Shown here: one piece after another, positions 23,639-31,829 of the stretch
Layout: each line of letters starts with the position of its first letter
Numbering within the stretch: position 1 is the first letter of the stretch
Source: Bacteroidota bacterium
GTDB lineage: Bacteria; Bacteroidota; Bacteroidia; Chitinophagales; S012-47
Length of the DNA stretch: 40,835 bases
Assembly: GCA_024276745.1 (NCBI GenBank)
Contig: JAJRWN010000004.1
Location: forward strand, 1 to 40,835
Reading direction: 5' to 3'
Position numbers and translations under genes: made by a program
The notes under the pieces: model-generated
The model's database searches: none
What the model saw: the letters and a program-made list of their open reading frames with translations, nothing else
Told to the model about the DNA's origin: nothing

Positions 23639-24331
23639 ATGTATAAACATTTATTTTTCGATCTTGATTATACATTATGGGATTTTGCTACTAATTCGCT
23701 GGATACACTTAAAGAATTATATACCGGATTTAATTTAAAAGCTGCCGGTATTCCTGATCAATCCAAGTTTATAGAACAATATCATTTTCGTAATGATGCA
23801 TTATGGGATGCTTATAGAAAACAACAGGTTGACCGGGATTTTCTCAGAGTAAACCGGTGGATAAGAACACTTAATGATTTTAATATCAGCAATAAAGCGC
23901 TTGCCTATCAATTGTCTGATGCCTATCTCGACCAATGTGCGCTCAAATCAAAATTGCTTCCGGGTGCCGATACTGCATTAAATTATTTGAATAAAAAATA
24001 TGCGTTGCATATTATCACTAATGGTTTTGATTATGTGCAAACAAGAAAATTAAGGCAGTGTGGACTAGACCAGATATTTCAAGTGGTAGTTACTTCGGAA
24101 GAAGCCGCTTGTTTAAAACCGCAAAAACAGATTTTTAAATATGCATTGAAGCAGGCTGATGCCGTGTCTGACGAATCAATTTATATTGGTGACAATTGGG
24201 AAGTTGATATTATGGGTGCTAAAAATGCCGGTATCGATCAGGTATATTATAACCCCTTGGCCAAGGCTCATCACAATGAAAAACCAACTTTCGAAATCCA
24301 TAATTTAATAGAATTAATAGAAATATTTTAA
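23639..24331 (+). CDS. HAD phosphatase, YjjG-type (non-canonical nucleotidase-like)
   Basis: About 230 residues. HAD motif I is LFFDLDYTLWDF at the N-terminus (nucleophile Asp plus acid/base Asp), motif II is IITNG near residue 120, motif III is the Lys in CLKPQKQIF near residue 155, and motif IV is YIGDNWEVDIMGAKNAG near residue 180. The order and the cap inserted after motif I match YjjG, which dephosphorylates non-canonical pyrimidine nucleotides; other small substrates are possible. I chose the ATG at 23639 because it puts HAD motif I at the usual distance. An ATG at 23618 would begin 2 bases after the mce stop and is preceded by GGAGG, so it is a real alternative. Confidence 0.9.
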   Translation: MYKHLFFDLDYTLWDFATNSLDTLKELYTGFNLKAAGIPDQSKFIEQYHFRNDALWDAYRKQQVDRDFLRVNRWIRTLNDFNISNKALAYQLSDAYLDQCALKSKLLPGADTALNYLNKKYALHIITNGFDYVQTRKLRQCGLDQIFQVVVTSEEAACLKPQKQIFKYALKQADAVSDESIYIGDNWEVDIMGAKNAGIDQVYYNPLAKAHHNEKPTFEIHNLIELIEIF

Positions 24332-24341
24332 ACCAGCCGGT

Positions 24342-24659
24342 TTATTGGTCATCTTCTTTTTTACCCTGATCTTTATTACAATTTTTCCCTTTATTGCCTT
24401 GACCGGAGCAACAAGATTTTTTATTGACCTGATTTCCACTATGAGCACAACAGGATTTGTGATTACCCTGCAATGATTGTTGTTGCCCATTGACAGCACC
24501 GGTAGAAGCCGGTACGGTTTTATTGACCGATTGAACGGATTCGTTTGGGTTTACCTGACTCACTTTTGTTGGCGAAGGTGTAGTGTTATTGGTGCTTTGT
24601 GCCTGAGCAGTAAAAACAGCAAAACTTATGATCACTAAAAGTATACTGAGCTTTTTCAT
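24342..24659 (-). CDS. small secreted Cys-rich, low-complexity protein of unknown function
   Basis: A 105-residue protein with a clear signal peptide, KKLSILLVIISFAVFTAQAQ. An N/T/S/P-rich linker follows, then a Lys/Gly/Asn-rich C-terminus with a partly repeated pattern: KSCCAHSGNQ, NKKSCCSGQGN, KGKNC. The five cysteines, two of them as CC pairs, and one His could bind metal or form disulphides, but no named family is recognised. It starts 2 bases after the psd stop, so it probably shares psd's transcript, and it ends about 10 bases from the convergent HAD gene. The strong signal peptide and the tight spacing support a real gene. Confidence 0.7.
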   Translation of the reverse strand: MKKLSILLVIISFAVFTAQAQSTNNTTPSPTKVSQVNPNESVQSVNKTVPASTGAVNGQQQSLQGNHKSCCAHSGNQVNKKSCCSGQGNKGKNCNKDQGKKEDDQ

Positions 24660-24661
24660 TA

Positions 24662-25336
24662 TTAAATATTTTTTGGTTTGACAATTTCGGCAATCACCGT
24701 TTCACCTCCTTTAACGCGTTGATGCAGGTTAATGTTCAGTTTAGTATCAAGAGGGAGGAAAATATCAACCCGCGAACCAAACTTTATAAAACCAAATTCA
24801 CTACCTTGTAAAATTTTATCTCCTTCACTAAGATAATAAACAATTCTACGGGCTAGCTTACCGGCAATTTGCCGAACCAGGATATCAATATTATTATTGC
24901 CTACAACGATTGAAGTCCGTTCATTTTCTTCTGACGATTTAGGATGCCATGCAACCCAATAACGGCCAGGGTGGTATTTTATATATTTTACTAAACCACT
25001 GATCGGGTTTCTGTTTACATGAATATTTTTTACCGACATGAATATTGAAACCATCAATCTTTTATCGCCAAAAAATTCAGGTTCATCAACTTCTTCAATC
25101 ACTACAATTTTTCCATCGGCAGGAGCAATAATTTTTAATTCATCAGGGGCAGGAAATCGTTTGGGGTTTCGAAAAAATGCAGCTACAACAAGCATGCTGA
25201 TTACAGATGCAACAATCAGTATCATAGCACTTACTGGTCTTTGAGGAAACAATACGCCCCAAATGATATTCAGTGCCATCAATACGAAAAACAAATGAAG
25301 AAGTATTCTTCGACCTTCTTTGTGTAAGTAGTCCAT
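24662..25336 (-). CDS. psd: phosphatidylserine decarboxylase family protein
   Basis: A 224-residue short-type PSD that makes phosphatidylethanolamine from phosphatidylserine in the inner membrane. Two hydrophobic segments lie at the N-terminus (residues 10-60). Then come IIAPADGKIVVIEEV, VSIFMSVKNIHVNRNPISG carrying the conserved His, and the cleavage-site region GFIKFGSRVDIFLP. The Ser in FGS is where the proenzyme self-cleaves to form the pyruvoyl cofactor; short PSDs use GS without the longer LGST context. It is preceded by an 11-bp hairpin almost touching its start codon. gdhA lies upstream, and cdsA, which makes the CDP-diacylglycerol precursor, lies one gene further. Confidence 0.94.
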   Translation of the reverse strand: MDYLHKEGRRILLHLFFVLMALNIIWGVLFPQRPVSAMILIVASVISMLVVAAFFRNPKRFPAPDELKIIAPADGKIVVIEEVDEPEFFGDKRLMVSIFMSVKNIHVNRNPISGLVKYIKYHPGRYWVAWHPKSSEENERTSIVVGNNNIDILVRQIAGKLARRIVYYLSEGDKILQGSEFGFIKFGSRVDIFLPLDTKLNINLHQRVKGGETVIAEIVKPKNI

Positions 25337-25343
25337 AAGAAAA

Positions 25344-25375
25344 ATCCGGTTCGGGGATAAATCACCGAACCGGAT
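25344..25375 (-). terminator. strong hairpin between gdhA and psd, terminator or leader structure
   Basis: A perfect 11-bp stem ATCCGGTTCGG/CCGAACCGGAT with a 10-base loop. On the minus strand it is followed by TTTTCTT and then directly by the psd ATG. It looks like a Rho-independent terminator for gdhA, but its tail is the psd ribosome-binding region, so it may also influence psd translation or read-through. Confidence 0.75.
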
Positions 25376-25405
25376 GTAAAGTTACTACAATTTTTTGATG
25401 ATTGC

Positions 25406-26785
25406 CTATACAAGGCCTTGAGCCATCATTGCCTCGGCAACTTTAATGAAGCCGGCTATATTGGCACCTTTTACATAATTCACTCTTTTTCCCTTGGTTC
25501 CATAGGTTACACATTTTTCATGTATGGTATTCATGATATTGTGTAATTTCTCATCAACTTCTTCTTTTGTCCAGGAATAGCGGATAGAATTTTGAGACAT
25601 TTCAAGGCCTGAAACAGCTACACCTCCCGCATTAGCGGCTTTACCGGGTCCGTAGAGAATGCCTGCCGATTGATATACATCGATAGCATCGGCAGTCGAT
25701 GGCATATTGGCTCCTTCTGTTACACAGAAGCAACCGTTTTTAATCAGTATTTTGGCATCTTTTTCGTTAATTTCATTTTGTGTTGCACTTGGAAATGCCA
25801 AATCGCAGGGTACAGACCAAGGCTTTTCGGCCGGGAAATAAGGAAGATTAAATTCTTTTGCAAATTCACTGATTCTTCCTCTTCGATTGTTTTTAAGGTC
25901 TTTGATATATTCTAATTGTTGAAAGTCGATACCATCTTTAATATATACATATCCTCCCGAATCGGAGCAAGTCACAGGTTTTGCGCCTAAATGAAGTAGT
26001 TTTTCTATAGTGTATTGTGCCACATTTCCTGAGCCGGAAACTATGGCTGTTTTTCCTTCAATAGATGTTTTATGATGATTCAGCATTGCCTGAGCAAAAT
26101 AAACACTTCCATAGCCTGTTGCTTCAGGACGAATAAGGCTTCCACCATAAGTTAATGCTTTACCGGTTAATACTCCTGACCATTCGTTTTTAAGCCTTTT
26201 GTATTGGCCAAACATATATCCAATTTCTCTTCCTCCAGTACCAATATCACCGGCCGGTACGTCAATATTAGGTCCTATGTATTTCGATAGTTCGGTCATA
26301 AAGCTTTGGCAAAAGCGCATTACTTCATTATCGGATTTTCCTTTCGGATCAAAATCAGATCCACCTTTACCACCACCCATAGGTAGTGTGGTTAAGCTGT
26401 TTTTAAATACTTGTTCGAAGGCGAGAAATTTCAGAATACTGATATTTACTGATGGATGCAAACGAATGCCGCCTTTATAAGGTCCAATGGCACTATTCAT
26501 TTGAATCCGGTAGCCCCGGTTGATTTGGAAGTTTCCTTTGTCATCAATCCAGGGTACTCTGAAAATGAATGCTCTTTCGGGTTCTACCATTCTTTCCAGA
26601 ATTTTTGCATCCCTGAATCGGGGGTTTTTTGCAATAAATGGAATAATGGAGGCAGCTACTTCTTGTACGGCTTGAAGAAATTCAGGCTCACCTTGATTTC
26701 TTTTAGCAACGTACTCCATAAACTTTTGCAATGCACGCTCATTCGATTTTGAGATGCGCGGTGCTGATGCTGTTGCGGTTCCCAT
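25406..26785 (-). CDS. gdhA: NADP-type glutamate dehydrogenase
   Basis: A 459-residue hexameric-type enzyme that forms glutamate from 2-oxoglutarate and ammonium. Motifs are FRVPWIDDKGNFQINRGYRIQMNSAIGPYKGGIR near residue 75, LTTLPMGGGKGGSDFDPKGKSD near residue 132 (catalytic Lys), DVPAGDIGTGGREIGYMFG near residue 175, and the nucleotide-binding GSGNVAQYTIEKL near residue 250. The length is that of the 450-residue bacterial/fungal NADP class. It lies between cdsA (20-base gap) and psd, ending near a strong hairpin. Confidence 0.97.
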   Translation of the reverse strand: MGTATASAPRISKSNERALQKFMEYVAKRNQGEPEFLQAVQEVAASIIPFIAKNPRFRDAKILERMVEPERAFIFRVPWIDDKGNFQINRGYRIQMNSAIGPYKGGIRLHPSVNISILKFLAFEQVFKNSLTTLPMGGGKGGSDFDPKGKSDNEVMRFCQSFMTELSKYIGPNIDVPAGDIGTGGREIGYMFGQYKRLKNEWSGVLTGKALTYGGSLIRPEATGYGSVYFAQAMLNHHKTSIEGKTAIVSGSGNVAQYTIEKLLHLGAKPVTCSDSGGYVYIKDGIDFQQLEYIKDLKNNRRGRISEFAKEFNLPYFPAEKPWSVPCDLAFPSATQNEINEKDAKILIKNGCFCVTEGANMPSTADAIDVYQSAGILYGPGKAANAGGVAVSGLEMSQNSIRYSWTKEEVDEKLHNIMNTIHEKCVTYGTKGKRVNYVKGANIAGFIKVAEAMMAQGLV

Positions 26786-26805
26786 AAATTTTTAGTGTTT
26801 TTAAA

Positions 26806-27630
26806 TTATTTTAAAATTAAATAGCCAATTACAAATGGCAGCGAAAACAGCACTGCATCTATCCTGTCAAGGATTCCACCGTGACCCGGTATCAATTTTC
26901 CCGAATCTTTGACATCTATACTACGCTTGAACATAGATTCTATTAAATCGCCAAGCGTCCCAAATATCACTATTATAACTGAAATTGTTAGCCAATTCTT
27001 ATAAGATAATTGTAAAAAAAATGTACTGATTATATAGCCGCTTATAATAGCTGCTATTGCTCCTCCTGTAAAACCTTCTATTGTTTTAGCTGGGGATATT
27101 CTTTTTAATAATGGTGTTTTTCCAATAACCGATCCGGTCAGATAAGCAAAAATATCGTTGATCCAAATAATCACTAATATGCCTAAAATAAGCTCCGGTT
27201 GGTATTTATTATTTTCTATAATCACATAATTCAACATCGCGAAAGGAGCTGAGATGTATAATAAACTTAGCAGGTTATACGCAATGTTTTTAAAAGGTTT
27301 GTCATTTTTTGAGACAAGTTCTATGATGAAAAATATAAAAGGAAGTAGTGCGGGTATTATTAAGTATTTCCCGTCAATGGCATGGCTGTTGATCAATGCG
27401 GTGGTAGCAAAAAATACCTCGGCCATGAATACCAGCAATAAAGTATTCAGTTGAGATTGCCGTTTGCTTAATCCATATTCTTTTTCCAACAGCATTTGTA
27501 ATTCAACAATGGCCAATCCGATAATGATTAAGACAATAAAATAATAAGCAATCACACTCCATAGCAACCCAGCAATCACAGCAGTCCCAAGGATTATAGC
27601 TGTTATACTGCGTAGCAGGAATTTGTTCAT
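26806..27630 (-). CDS. cdsA: phosphatidate cytidylyltransferase (CDP-diacylglycerol synthase)
   Basis: A 274-residue multi-pass membrane protein that makes CDP-diacylglycerol, the branch point of bacterial phospholipid synthesis. The N-terminus has successive transmembrane helices. The signature spans WINDIFAYLTGSVIGKTPL, RISPAKTIEGFTGG and, near the C-terminus, KDSGKLIPGHGGILDRIDAV, the CTP_transf_1 motif. Its start overlaps the end of the DUF2007 gene by 4 bases, so they are translated together. gdhA follows. Confidence 0.95.
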   Translation of the reverse strand: MNKFLLRSITAIILGTAVIAGLLWSVIAYYFIVLIIIGLAIVELQMLLEKEYGLSKRQSQLNTLLLVFMAEVFFATTALINSHAIDGKYLIIPALLPFIFFIIELVSKNDKPFKNIAYNLLSLLYISAPFAMLNYVIIENNKYQPELILGILVIIWINDIFAYLTGSVIGKTPLLKRISPAKTIEGFTGGAIAAIISGYIISTFFLQLSYKNWLTISVIIVIFGTLGDLIESMFKRSIDVKDSGKLIPGHGGILDRIDAVLFSLPFVIGYLILK

Positions 27631-27833
27631 AGTTTGTTTTTTTGAATGATGTGGGTTGCACGTAGTGCATTCGTCTGGTGAGTATATATTTCGAGATATC
27701 CGAAAGATCCGTAAGATGAATCTTTTTTATTCATAATTACACATTCAATGTTGTTCTCAAATAGTAAACCTTTAATAATTTCGGCCTCATATTGAACAGC
27801 GGTATTAAATACTTTAACCCAATCTTTTTCCAT
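27627..27833 (-). CDS. DUF2007-like small protein
   Basis: About 68 residues from the ATG at 27831-27833; a TTG at 27857 is a less likely start. The pattern WVKVFNTAVQYEAEIIKGLLFENNIECVIMNK ... GYLEIYTHQTNALRATHIIQ matches DUF2007, a short alpha/beta domain found beside membrane or proteolysis genes. It has no catalytic residues that I can name. It overlaps both neighbours (20 bases with the CPBP protease, 4 with cdsA), so all three are likely one translationally coupled unit. Confidence 0.85.
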   Translation of the reverse strand: MEKDWVKVFNTAVQYEAEIIKGLLFENNIECVIMNKKDSSYGSFGYLEIYTHQTNALRATHIIQKNKL

Positions 27834-28746
27834 GCCTGATAGCCGATTGTGTGACAAAAGTATGAAAGAGGTATAGAAATATCATAAATAATATCAAAGC
27901 AATAATCATAAAAGTCCAATTTTCATGGATTCCGGAAGTATTGGTTTCGGCAAAATTAGGAAAACAATAGTAAATACTAAGTGCTAAACTATTATTAATA
28001 AAATGTGCAGTAATGGCATACCACAATCGTCCTGACCACCAAAACAAGTATCCGATAAAAGCACCCAGCACTAAGCGTGGCAGGAATAGGCTTAGTTGCA
28101 TGTGTATAAGGCTAAATATTAAGGCTGTAATCCAAATACCTGCATGAGACCGGCCGGTTTGATTTTGAATTAATCGCTGCAAAATACCTCTGAAAAATAA
28201 TTCTTCACCTATGGCGGGTATTAATGCCATGGTAAGCATGGCAAGCGAAAATTGTCCTATATTATTGAAACTGAGCAGAGCCGAGTAGTTATTGGTAATT
28301 TTTTCGTTTTGTGTATTAATCCATTGAGCAACATGGCCCCATGTGTCGGGCAAATACAGTAGTTGATTGAGTTGAAATGCAAGATCGGCAACAGGATTGA
28401 CCAAAAATGCCAGAAAAAAAAGTATAATAAGCGGAAGTAATGCAGGTTTTTTTTGCAAAGTAAAATATATGGATAAACGGTATTTGGTAACATATAATGC
28501 AAATATTAACGAGGGTACCGCAAAGGTTCCTAACGAAGCCATGGCTTGAATGATCAAAGCGGCACTAGGTTGATTGCTTTGCAATTCAGAGCTTTGAATA
28601 AATAACTTTAAATCACCAATGGGATAAAAATATTGGGCAATGAATCCACCGGCAAATCCAAATAAGCTTCCTCCCAACAAGGCCATTCCTGTCAGCATTA
28701 GCATTTTGCTGATAAATTGAGTGGGTAATTTCGAATAATCATGCAT
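27814..28746 (-). CDS. CPBP family intramembrane protease (CAAX-like, ABI type)
   Basis: About 310 residues from the ATG at 28744-28746; a TTG at 28782 would extend it by 12. It is a multi-pass membrane protein with EELFFRGILQRLI (the EExxxR motif), HMQLSLFLPRLVLGAFIGYLFW supplying the second-motif His, and a late FINNSLA supplying the third-motif His/Asn. Bacterial CPBP members cleave or process membrane substrates, but the target here is unknown. It is the first gene of the unit leading to cdsA and is divergent from the dus gene. Confidence 0.88.
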   Translation of the reverse strand: MHDYSKLPTQFISKMLMLTGMALLGGSLFGFAGGFIAQYFYPIGDLKLFIQSSELQSNQPSAALIIQAMASLGTFAVPSLIFALYVTKYRLSIYFTLQKKPALLPLIILFFLAFLVNPVADLAFQLNQLLYLPDTWGHVAQWINTQNEKITNNYSALLSFNNIGQFSLAMLTMALIPAIGEELFFRGILQRLIQNQTGRSHAGIWITALIFSLIHMQLSLFLPRLVLGAFIGYLFWWSGRLWYAITAHFINNSLALSIYYCFPNFAETNTSGIHENWTFMIIALILFMIFLYLFHTFVTQSAIRHGKRLG

Positions 28747-28803
28747 AGCGGCAAAAATCCATAATTTTACTTTGTAAAACAATTAAGCACTCAAAGTATT
28801 GCT

Positions 28804-29805
28804 ATGGTAAAAATCGGTTCCTTAGTATTCAATAATTTTCCATTGCTGCTTGCCCCCATGGAAGATGTCAGCGATCCTCCATTCAGAGCTTTATGCAAAC
28901 AGTTTGGAGCTGATTTAATGTTTACTGAGTTTATTTCGTCAGAAGGGCTTATTCGAAATGCCGGTAAAAGCACTCAAAAACTGGATATCTATGATGAGGA
29001 AAGACCCATAGGTATTCAAATTTTTGGTGCCGACCTCAATGCTATGATTAAAGCTGCCGAAATTGCTGAAAATGCCCATCCCGAATTGATTGATATTAAT
29101 TTTGGCTGTCCGGTAAAAAAAGTGGTTCGTAAAAATGCCGGTGCAGCCATTCTGAAAGATCTGGATAAAATGCTTTTGTTGGCAAGCGAAATTGTAAAAA
29201 GAGTTGCTTGTCCGGTTACGGTGAAAACCCGCTTGGGATGGGATCAAAATTCAGTAAGAATTGTAGAAGTGGCCGAACGATTGCAAGATTGTGGTATCAA
29301 GGCTATCACTATTCATGCCCGTACCAGATCTCAAATGTATAAAGGCGAGGCCGACTGGGATTGGATAAAACGGGTAAAAGATAACCCAAGACTTAAAATT
29401 CCGGTTTTTGGAAATGGAGATATTACAAATCCTCAAAAGGCAGCCGAATATAAAAATAAATATGCACCAGATGGAATAATGATTGGCCGGGCAAGTATTG
29501 GGCATCCCTGGATATTCAAGCAAATAAAACATTATTTTACTACCGGTGAGCTTTTATCTGAACCTTCGCTGAACGAAAGAATTGCTGTTTGTAAAGAACA
29601 TTTAAACCGATCCTTAGAATGGAAAGGTGAAAAATTGGGTGTCCTTGAAATGAGAAGACATTATGCTAATTATTTTAAAGGATATAAGCATATCAAACCG
29701 TTTAGAAACAGATTGGTTACAACAGACAATCCTGAACAGGTATTCGCAATTTTAAATGAATTGAGCCATGCCGGATTAATGCTTTCGACTACATCGAACC
29801 CATAA
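28804..29805 (+). CDS. dusB: tRNA dihydrouridine synthase, DusB-like
   Basis: A 333-residue FMN enzyme that reduces uridine to dihydrouridine in tRNA. Motifs are LLAPMEDVSDPPFRALCKQFGADLMFTEFIS near residue 17, IGIQIFGADL near residue 75, NFGCPVKKVVRKNAGAAIL near residue 99 with the catalytic Cys, VKTRLGW near residue 140, IHARTRSQMYKG near residue 163, and VFGNGDI and MIGRASIGHPWIF for FMN phosphate binding. DusB is the closest bacterial type; the exact tRNA position is inferred. It is divergent from the CPBP gene, with a 57-base gap and no clear promoter. Confidence 0.93.
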   Translation: MVKIGSLVFNNFPLLLAPMEDVSDPPFRALCKQFGADLMFTEFISSEGLIRNAGKSTQKLDIYDEERPIGIQIFGADLNAMIKAAEIAENAHPELIDINFGCPVKKVVRKNAGAAILKDLDKMLLLASEIVKRVACPVTVKTRLGWDQNSVRIVEVAERLQDCGIKAITIHARTRSQMYKGEADWDWIKRVKDNPRLKIPVFGNGDITNPQKAAEYKNKYAPDGIMIGRASIGHPWIFKQIKHYFTTGELLSEPSLNERIAVCKEHLNRSLEWKGEKLGVLEMRRHYANYFKGYKHIKPFRNRLVTTDNPEQVFAILNELSHAGLMLSTTSNP

Positions 29806-29867
29806 ACCAGAACTTGTGTTTTATTTTGCAAAGCCATACCTTTATTGTCTGTTTTAATACTTGGTTT

Positions 29868-30404
29868 ATGATTATAGCATTAATGGTCTTATTGGGTTTG
29901 CTTGCCACGATAGTCACCTGGATTTCTATCAAAGCCAAAAAGAATGCGTTGCAACGCAGTTTCCATTCGATTGACAAACTATGGAGACAATTGGTGGATT
30001 TGGCCAAACAAATCACAGATTATGCACAAAAAAAACAAATTAAAGACGAATTTATTCCCACGGAGCATTTATCAACCCATGATTCATCCTCGTGGCATGA
30101 TCAGCAAATTGTTATCAATAATAAAATGAAAAAGGAAATCAGTTTGCTTATAAACCGTTTGGAAAAACCGGAAGCATTACTGTCAAATCATGATTTTAAC
30201 CATTTACAAAGAACTTGGAACGATACCCGTTTTCAATTGGAATCGGCTTGCAATGATTATGTTCAATCGGTAGTGGATTATAATAATAAATTAAGTGCAT
30301 TTCCGGGAAGTCTTTTGGCCGGTATGCTTCAGTTGGAACCCATTGAAGATTGTGGTCTGTGTGCCGAAGCGGATGCTGATTTCAAAACCCTTAAATTTCA
30401 TTAA
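29868..30404 (+). CDS. LemA-like membrane protein
   Basis: About 178 residues from the ATG at 29868; a TTG at 29814 would add 18 residues and overlaps the region just after dusB. One N-terminal transmembrane helix (MIIALMVLLGLLATIVTW) is followed by a helical domain. The C-terminal block SVVDYNNKLSAFPGSLLAGMLQLEPI closely resembles the LemA pattern (Y N ... FP...A...). LemA-family proteins are membrane proteins often next to membrane proteases; their role is unclear. Here the next gene is a membrane zinc peptidase, 73 bases on. The family call is mainly from the C-terminal block, so it is not certain. Confidence 0.65.
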   Translation: MIIALMVLLGLLATIVTWISIKAKKNALQRSFHSIDKLWRQLVDLAKQITDYAQKKQIKDEFIPTEHLSTHDSSSWHDQQIVINNKMKKEISLLINRLEKPEALLSNHDFNHLQRTWNDTRFQLESACNDYVQSVVDYNNKLSAFPGSLLAGMLQLEPIEDCGLCAEADADFKTLKFH

Positions 30405-30477
30405 TTCCGTCTGCCATTAATTCTAATGGAATAATCTTTGATTAGAAAATTTAAAATTGAATGAATAAACTTTTACT

Positions 30478-31167
30478 ATGGGTTCATACTATGTATTAAT
30501 GATAATTGGTGTTGTTTTTGCCGGAATCGGAATGCTGGTCAGCGGGCAATTGAAAAAACGTTTTAAAGAATATGGTGCAATCCCAATTGCATCAGGCTTA
30601 ACCGGACGTGAAATTGCCGAAAAAATGCTTTCTGACCATAATATAAAGGATGTGGTTGTTCAACAATCCAAGGGTATGCTTTCAGACTATTACAATCCGG
30701 CCAATAAGACAGTGAATTTGAGCCCGGCCGTTTTTTCTGCCAACAGTGTTATGGCGGCAGCGGTTGCTGCTCATGAATGTGGTCATGCCGTACAGCACGC
30801 ATCGGCATACCGGTGGTTACAAATGCGATCAACATTAGTACCGGCTGTTCAATTTTCTTCCAATATGCTGCAATGGATTGTATTGCTGGGATTGATATTG
30901 ATCAATACTTTTCCGAGCCTCTTGCTGATTGGTATTTTTATGTACGGGTTGATTACTTTATTTAGTTTCATTACCCTGCCGGTTGAATTTGATGCCAGCA
31001 AAAGGGCTTTGGTTTGGCTTAATCAGTCTGATGTAGTAAGTGCTCAGCAACACGATAAAGCGGCCAAGGCTCTCAAATGGGCAGCATCAACTTATGTGGT
31101 AGCTGCACTATCTTCATTGGCATCATTGCTTTATTTGCTTATGATTTATTTGGGAAGAAGAGATTAG
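30478..31167 (+). CDS. membrane zinc metallopeptidase (Zn_peptidase_2 / YugP-like)
   Basis: A 229-residue protein with an N-terminal transmembrane helix, a cytoplasmic SGLTGREIAEKML block, then NPANKTVNLSPAVF and the catalytic AAVAAHECGHAVQHA (HExxH type, HECGH) near residue 100. Two hydrophobic stretches and LPVEFDASKRAL, giving the third ligand region, follow, with another membrane segment at the end. This is the family of B. subtilis YugP. The substrate is unknown. It follows the LemA-like gene and may work with it. Confidence 0.9.
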   Translation: MGSYYVLMIIGVVFAGIGMLVSGQLKKRFKEYGAIPIASGLTGREIAEKMLSDHNIKDVVVQQSKGMLSDYYNPANKTVNLSPAVFSANSVMAAAVAAHECGHAVQHASAYRWLQMRSTLVPAVQFSSNMLQWIVLLGLILINTFPSLLLIGIFMYGLITLFSFITLPVEFDASKRALVWLNQSDVVSAQQHDKAAKALKWAASTYVVAALSSLASLLYLLMIYLGRRD

Positions 31168-31321
31168 CATATACTTTTTCTGCAAATACAAACTGGTACA
31201 TTCTTTTCATTATCAATTACTTAATAACACATAATCAGGGATGGACTAAAAAATTTGTGCGAAAAGTTTACTGTTTATCAGCAATTTATGTTTGTTTCTT
31301 TTCTAAATTTTTAAAAAATAC

Positions 31322-31353
31322 TTGGTATTCTGAAATCAATTCCACTATCTTTG
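31322..31353 (+). promoter_or_regulatory. Bacteroidota-type promoter for the rplM-rpsI-rpsB-tsf operon
   Basis: TTG at 31322-31324, a 21-base spacer, then TATCTTTG at 31346-31353, an exact TAnnTTTG match. Transcription would begin near 31360, giving a leader of about 24 bases to the GTG start of rplM. It lies at the end of the 31168-31383 gap, in which I saw nothing else. Confidence 0.75.
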
Positions 31354-31383
31354 CAGTCCAATTTTTAAATTAAAGAATAAGCG

Positions 31384-31827
31384 GTGAATACGAACAGCTA
31401 TAAAACACGTTCAGCACGTAAGGAAGATATCACAAGAGACTGGTATCTTGTAGATGCTGAAGGGCAAACATTAGGGCGCATGTGCACTCAAATAGCCATG
31501 ATATTAAGAGGGAAAAATAAAGCCTGTTTTACACCTCATGTAGATTGTGGAGACTATGTCATTGTAATCAATGCGGAGAAAGTAAAATTATCGGGTCAAA
31601 AATTTGATCAAAAAGAATATTTATCATATTCAGGATATCCGGGTGGTCAGAAAAGAAAAAGCATTAAAGAATTGCTTCAGCAAAAGCCTGAAAAAATTGT
31701 AGAACATGCTGTAAAAGGAATGTTACCAAGGAATCGTTTGGGCAGAGCTACCTTTAAAAAATTATTTGTATACAAAGGTTCTGAACACAAACATGATGCA
31801 CAAAAACCAAAAACGATTAAATTCTAA
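31384..31827 (+). CDS. rplM: 50S ribosomal protein L13
   Basis: A 147-residue L13 of the large subunit, beginning at GTG (31384) as no suitable ATG is near. Family blocks are RDWYLVDAEGQTLGRMCTQIA near residue 22, GDYVIVINAEKVKLSGQKFDQKEY near residue 58, and HAVKGMLPRNRLGRATFKKLFVYKG near residue 105. It is the first gene of the translation cluster, 2 bases before rpsI. Confidence 0.97.
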   Translation: MNTNSYKTRSARKEDITRDWYLVDAEGQTLGRMCTQIAMILRGKNKACFTPHVDCGDYVIVINAEKVKLSGQKFDQKEYLSYSGYPGGQKRKSIKELLQQKPEKIVEHAVKGMLPRNRLGRATFKKLFVYKGSEHKHDAQKPKTIKF

Positions 31828-31829
31828 CA

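Noticed and set aside
28939-29247. Minus-strand open frame of 102 codons
   Set aside because: It is fully antisense to the catalytic part of the dihydrouridine synthase gene.
31077-31373. Plus-strand open frame of 98 codons running into the rplM leader
   Set aside because: It starts inside the zinc peptidase gene in another frame and runs over the rplM promoter; the product has no domain or signal.
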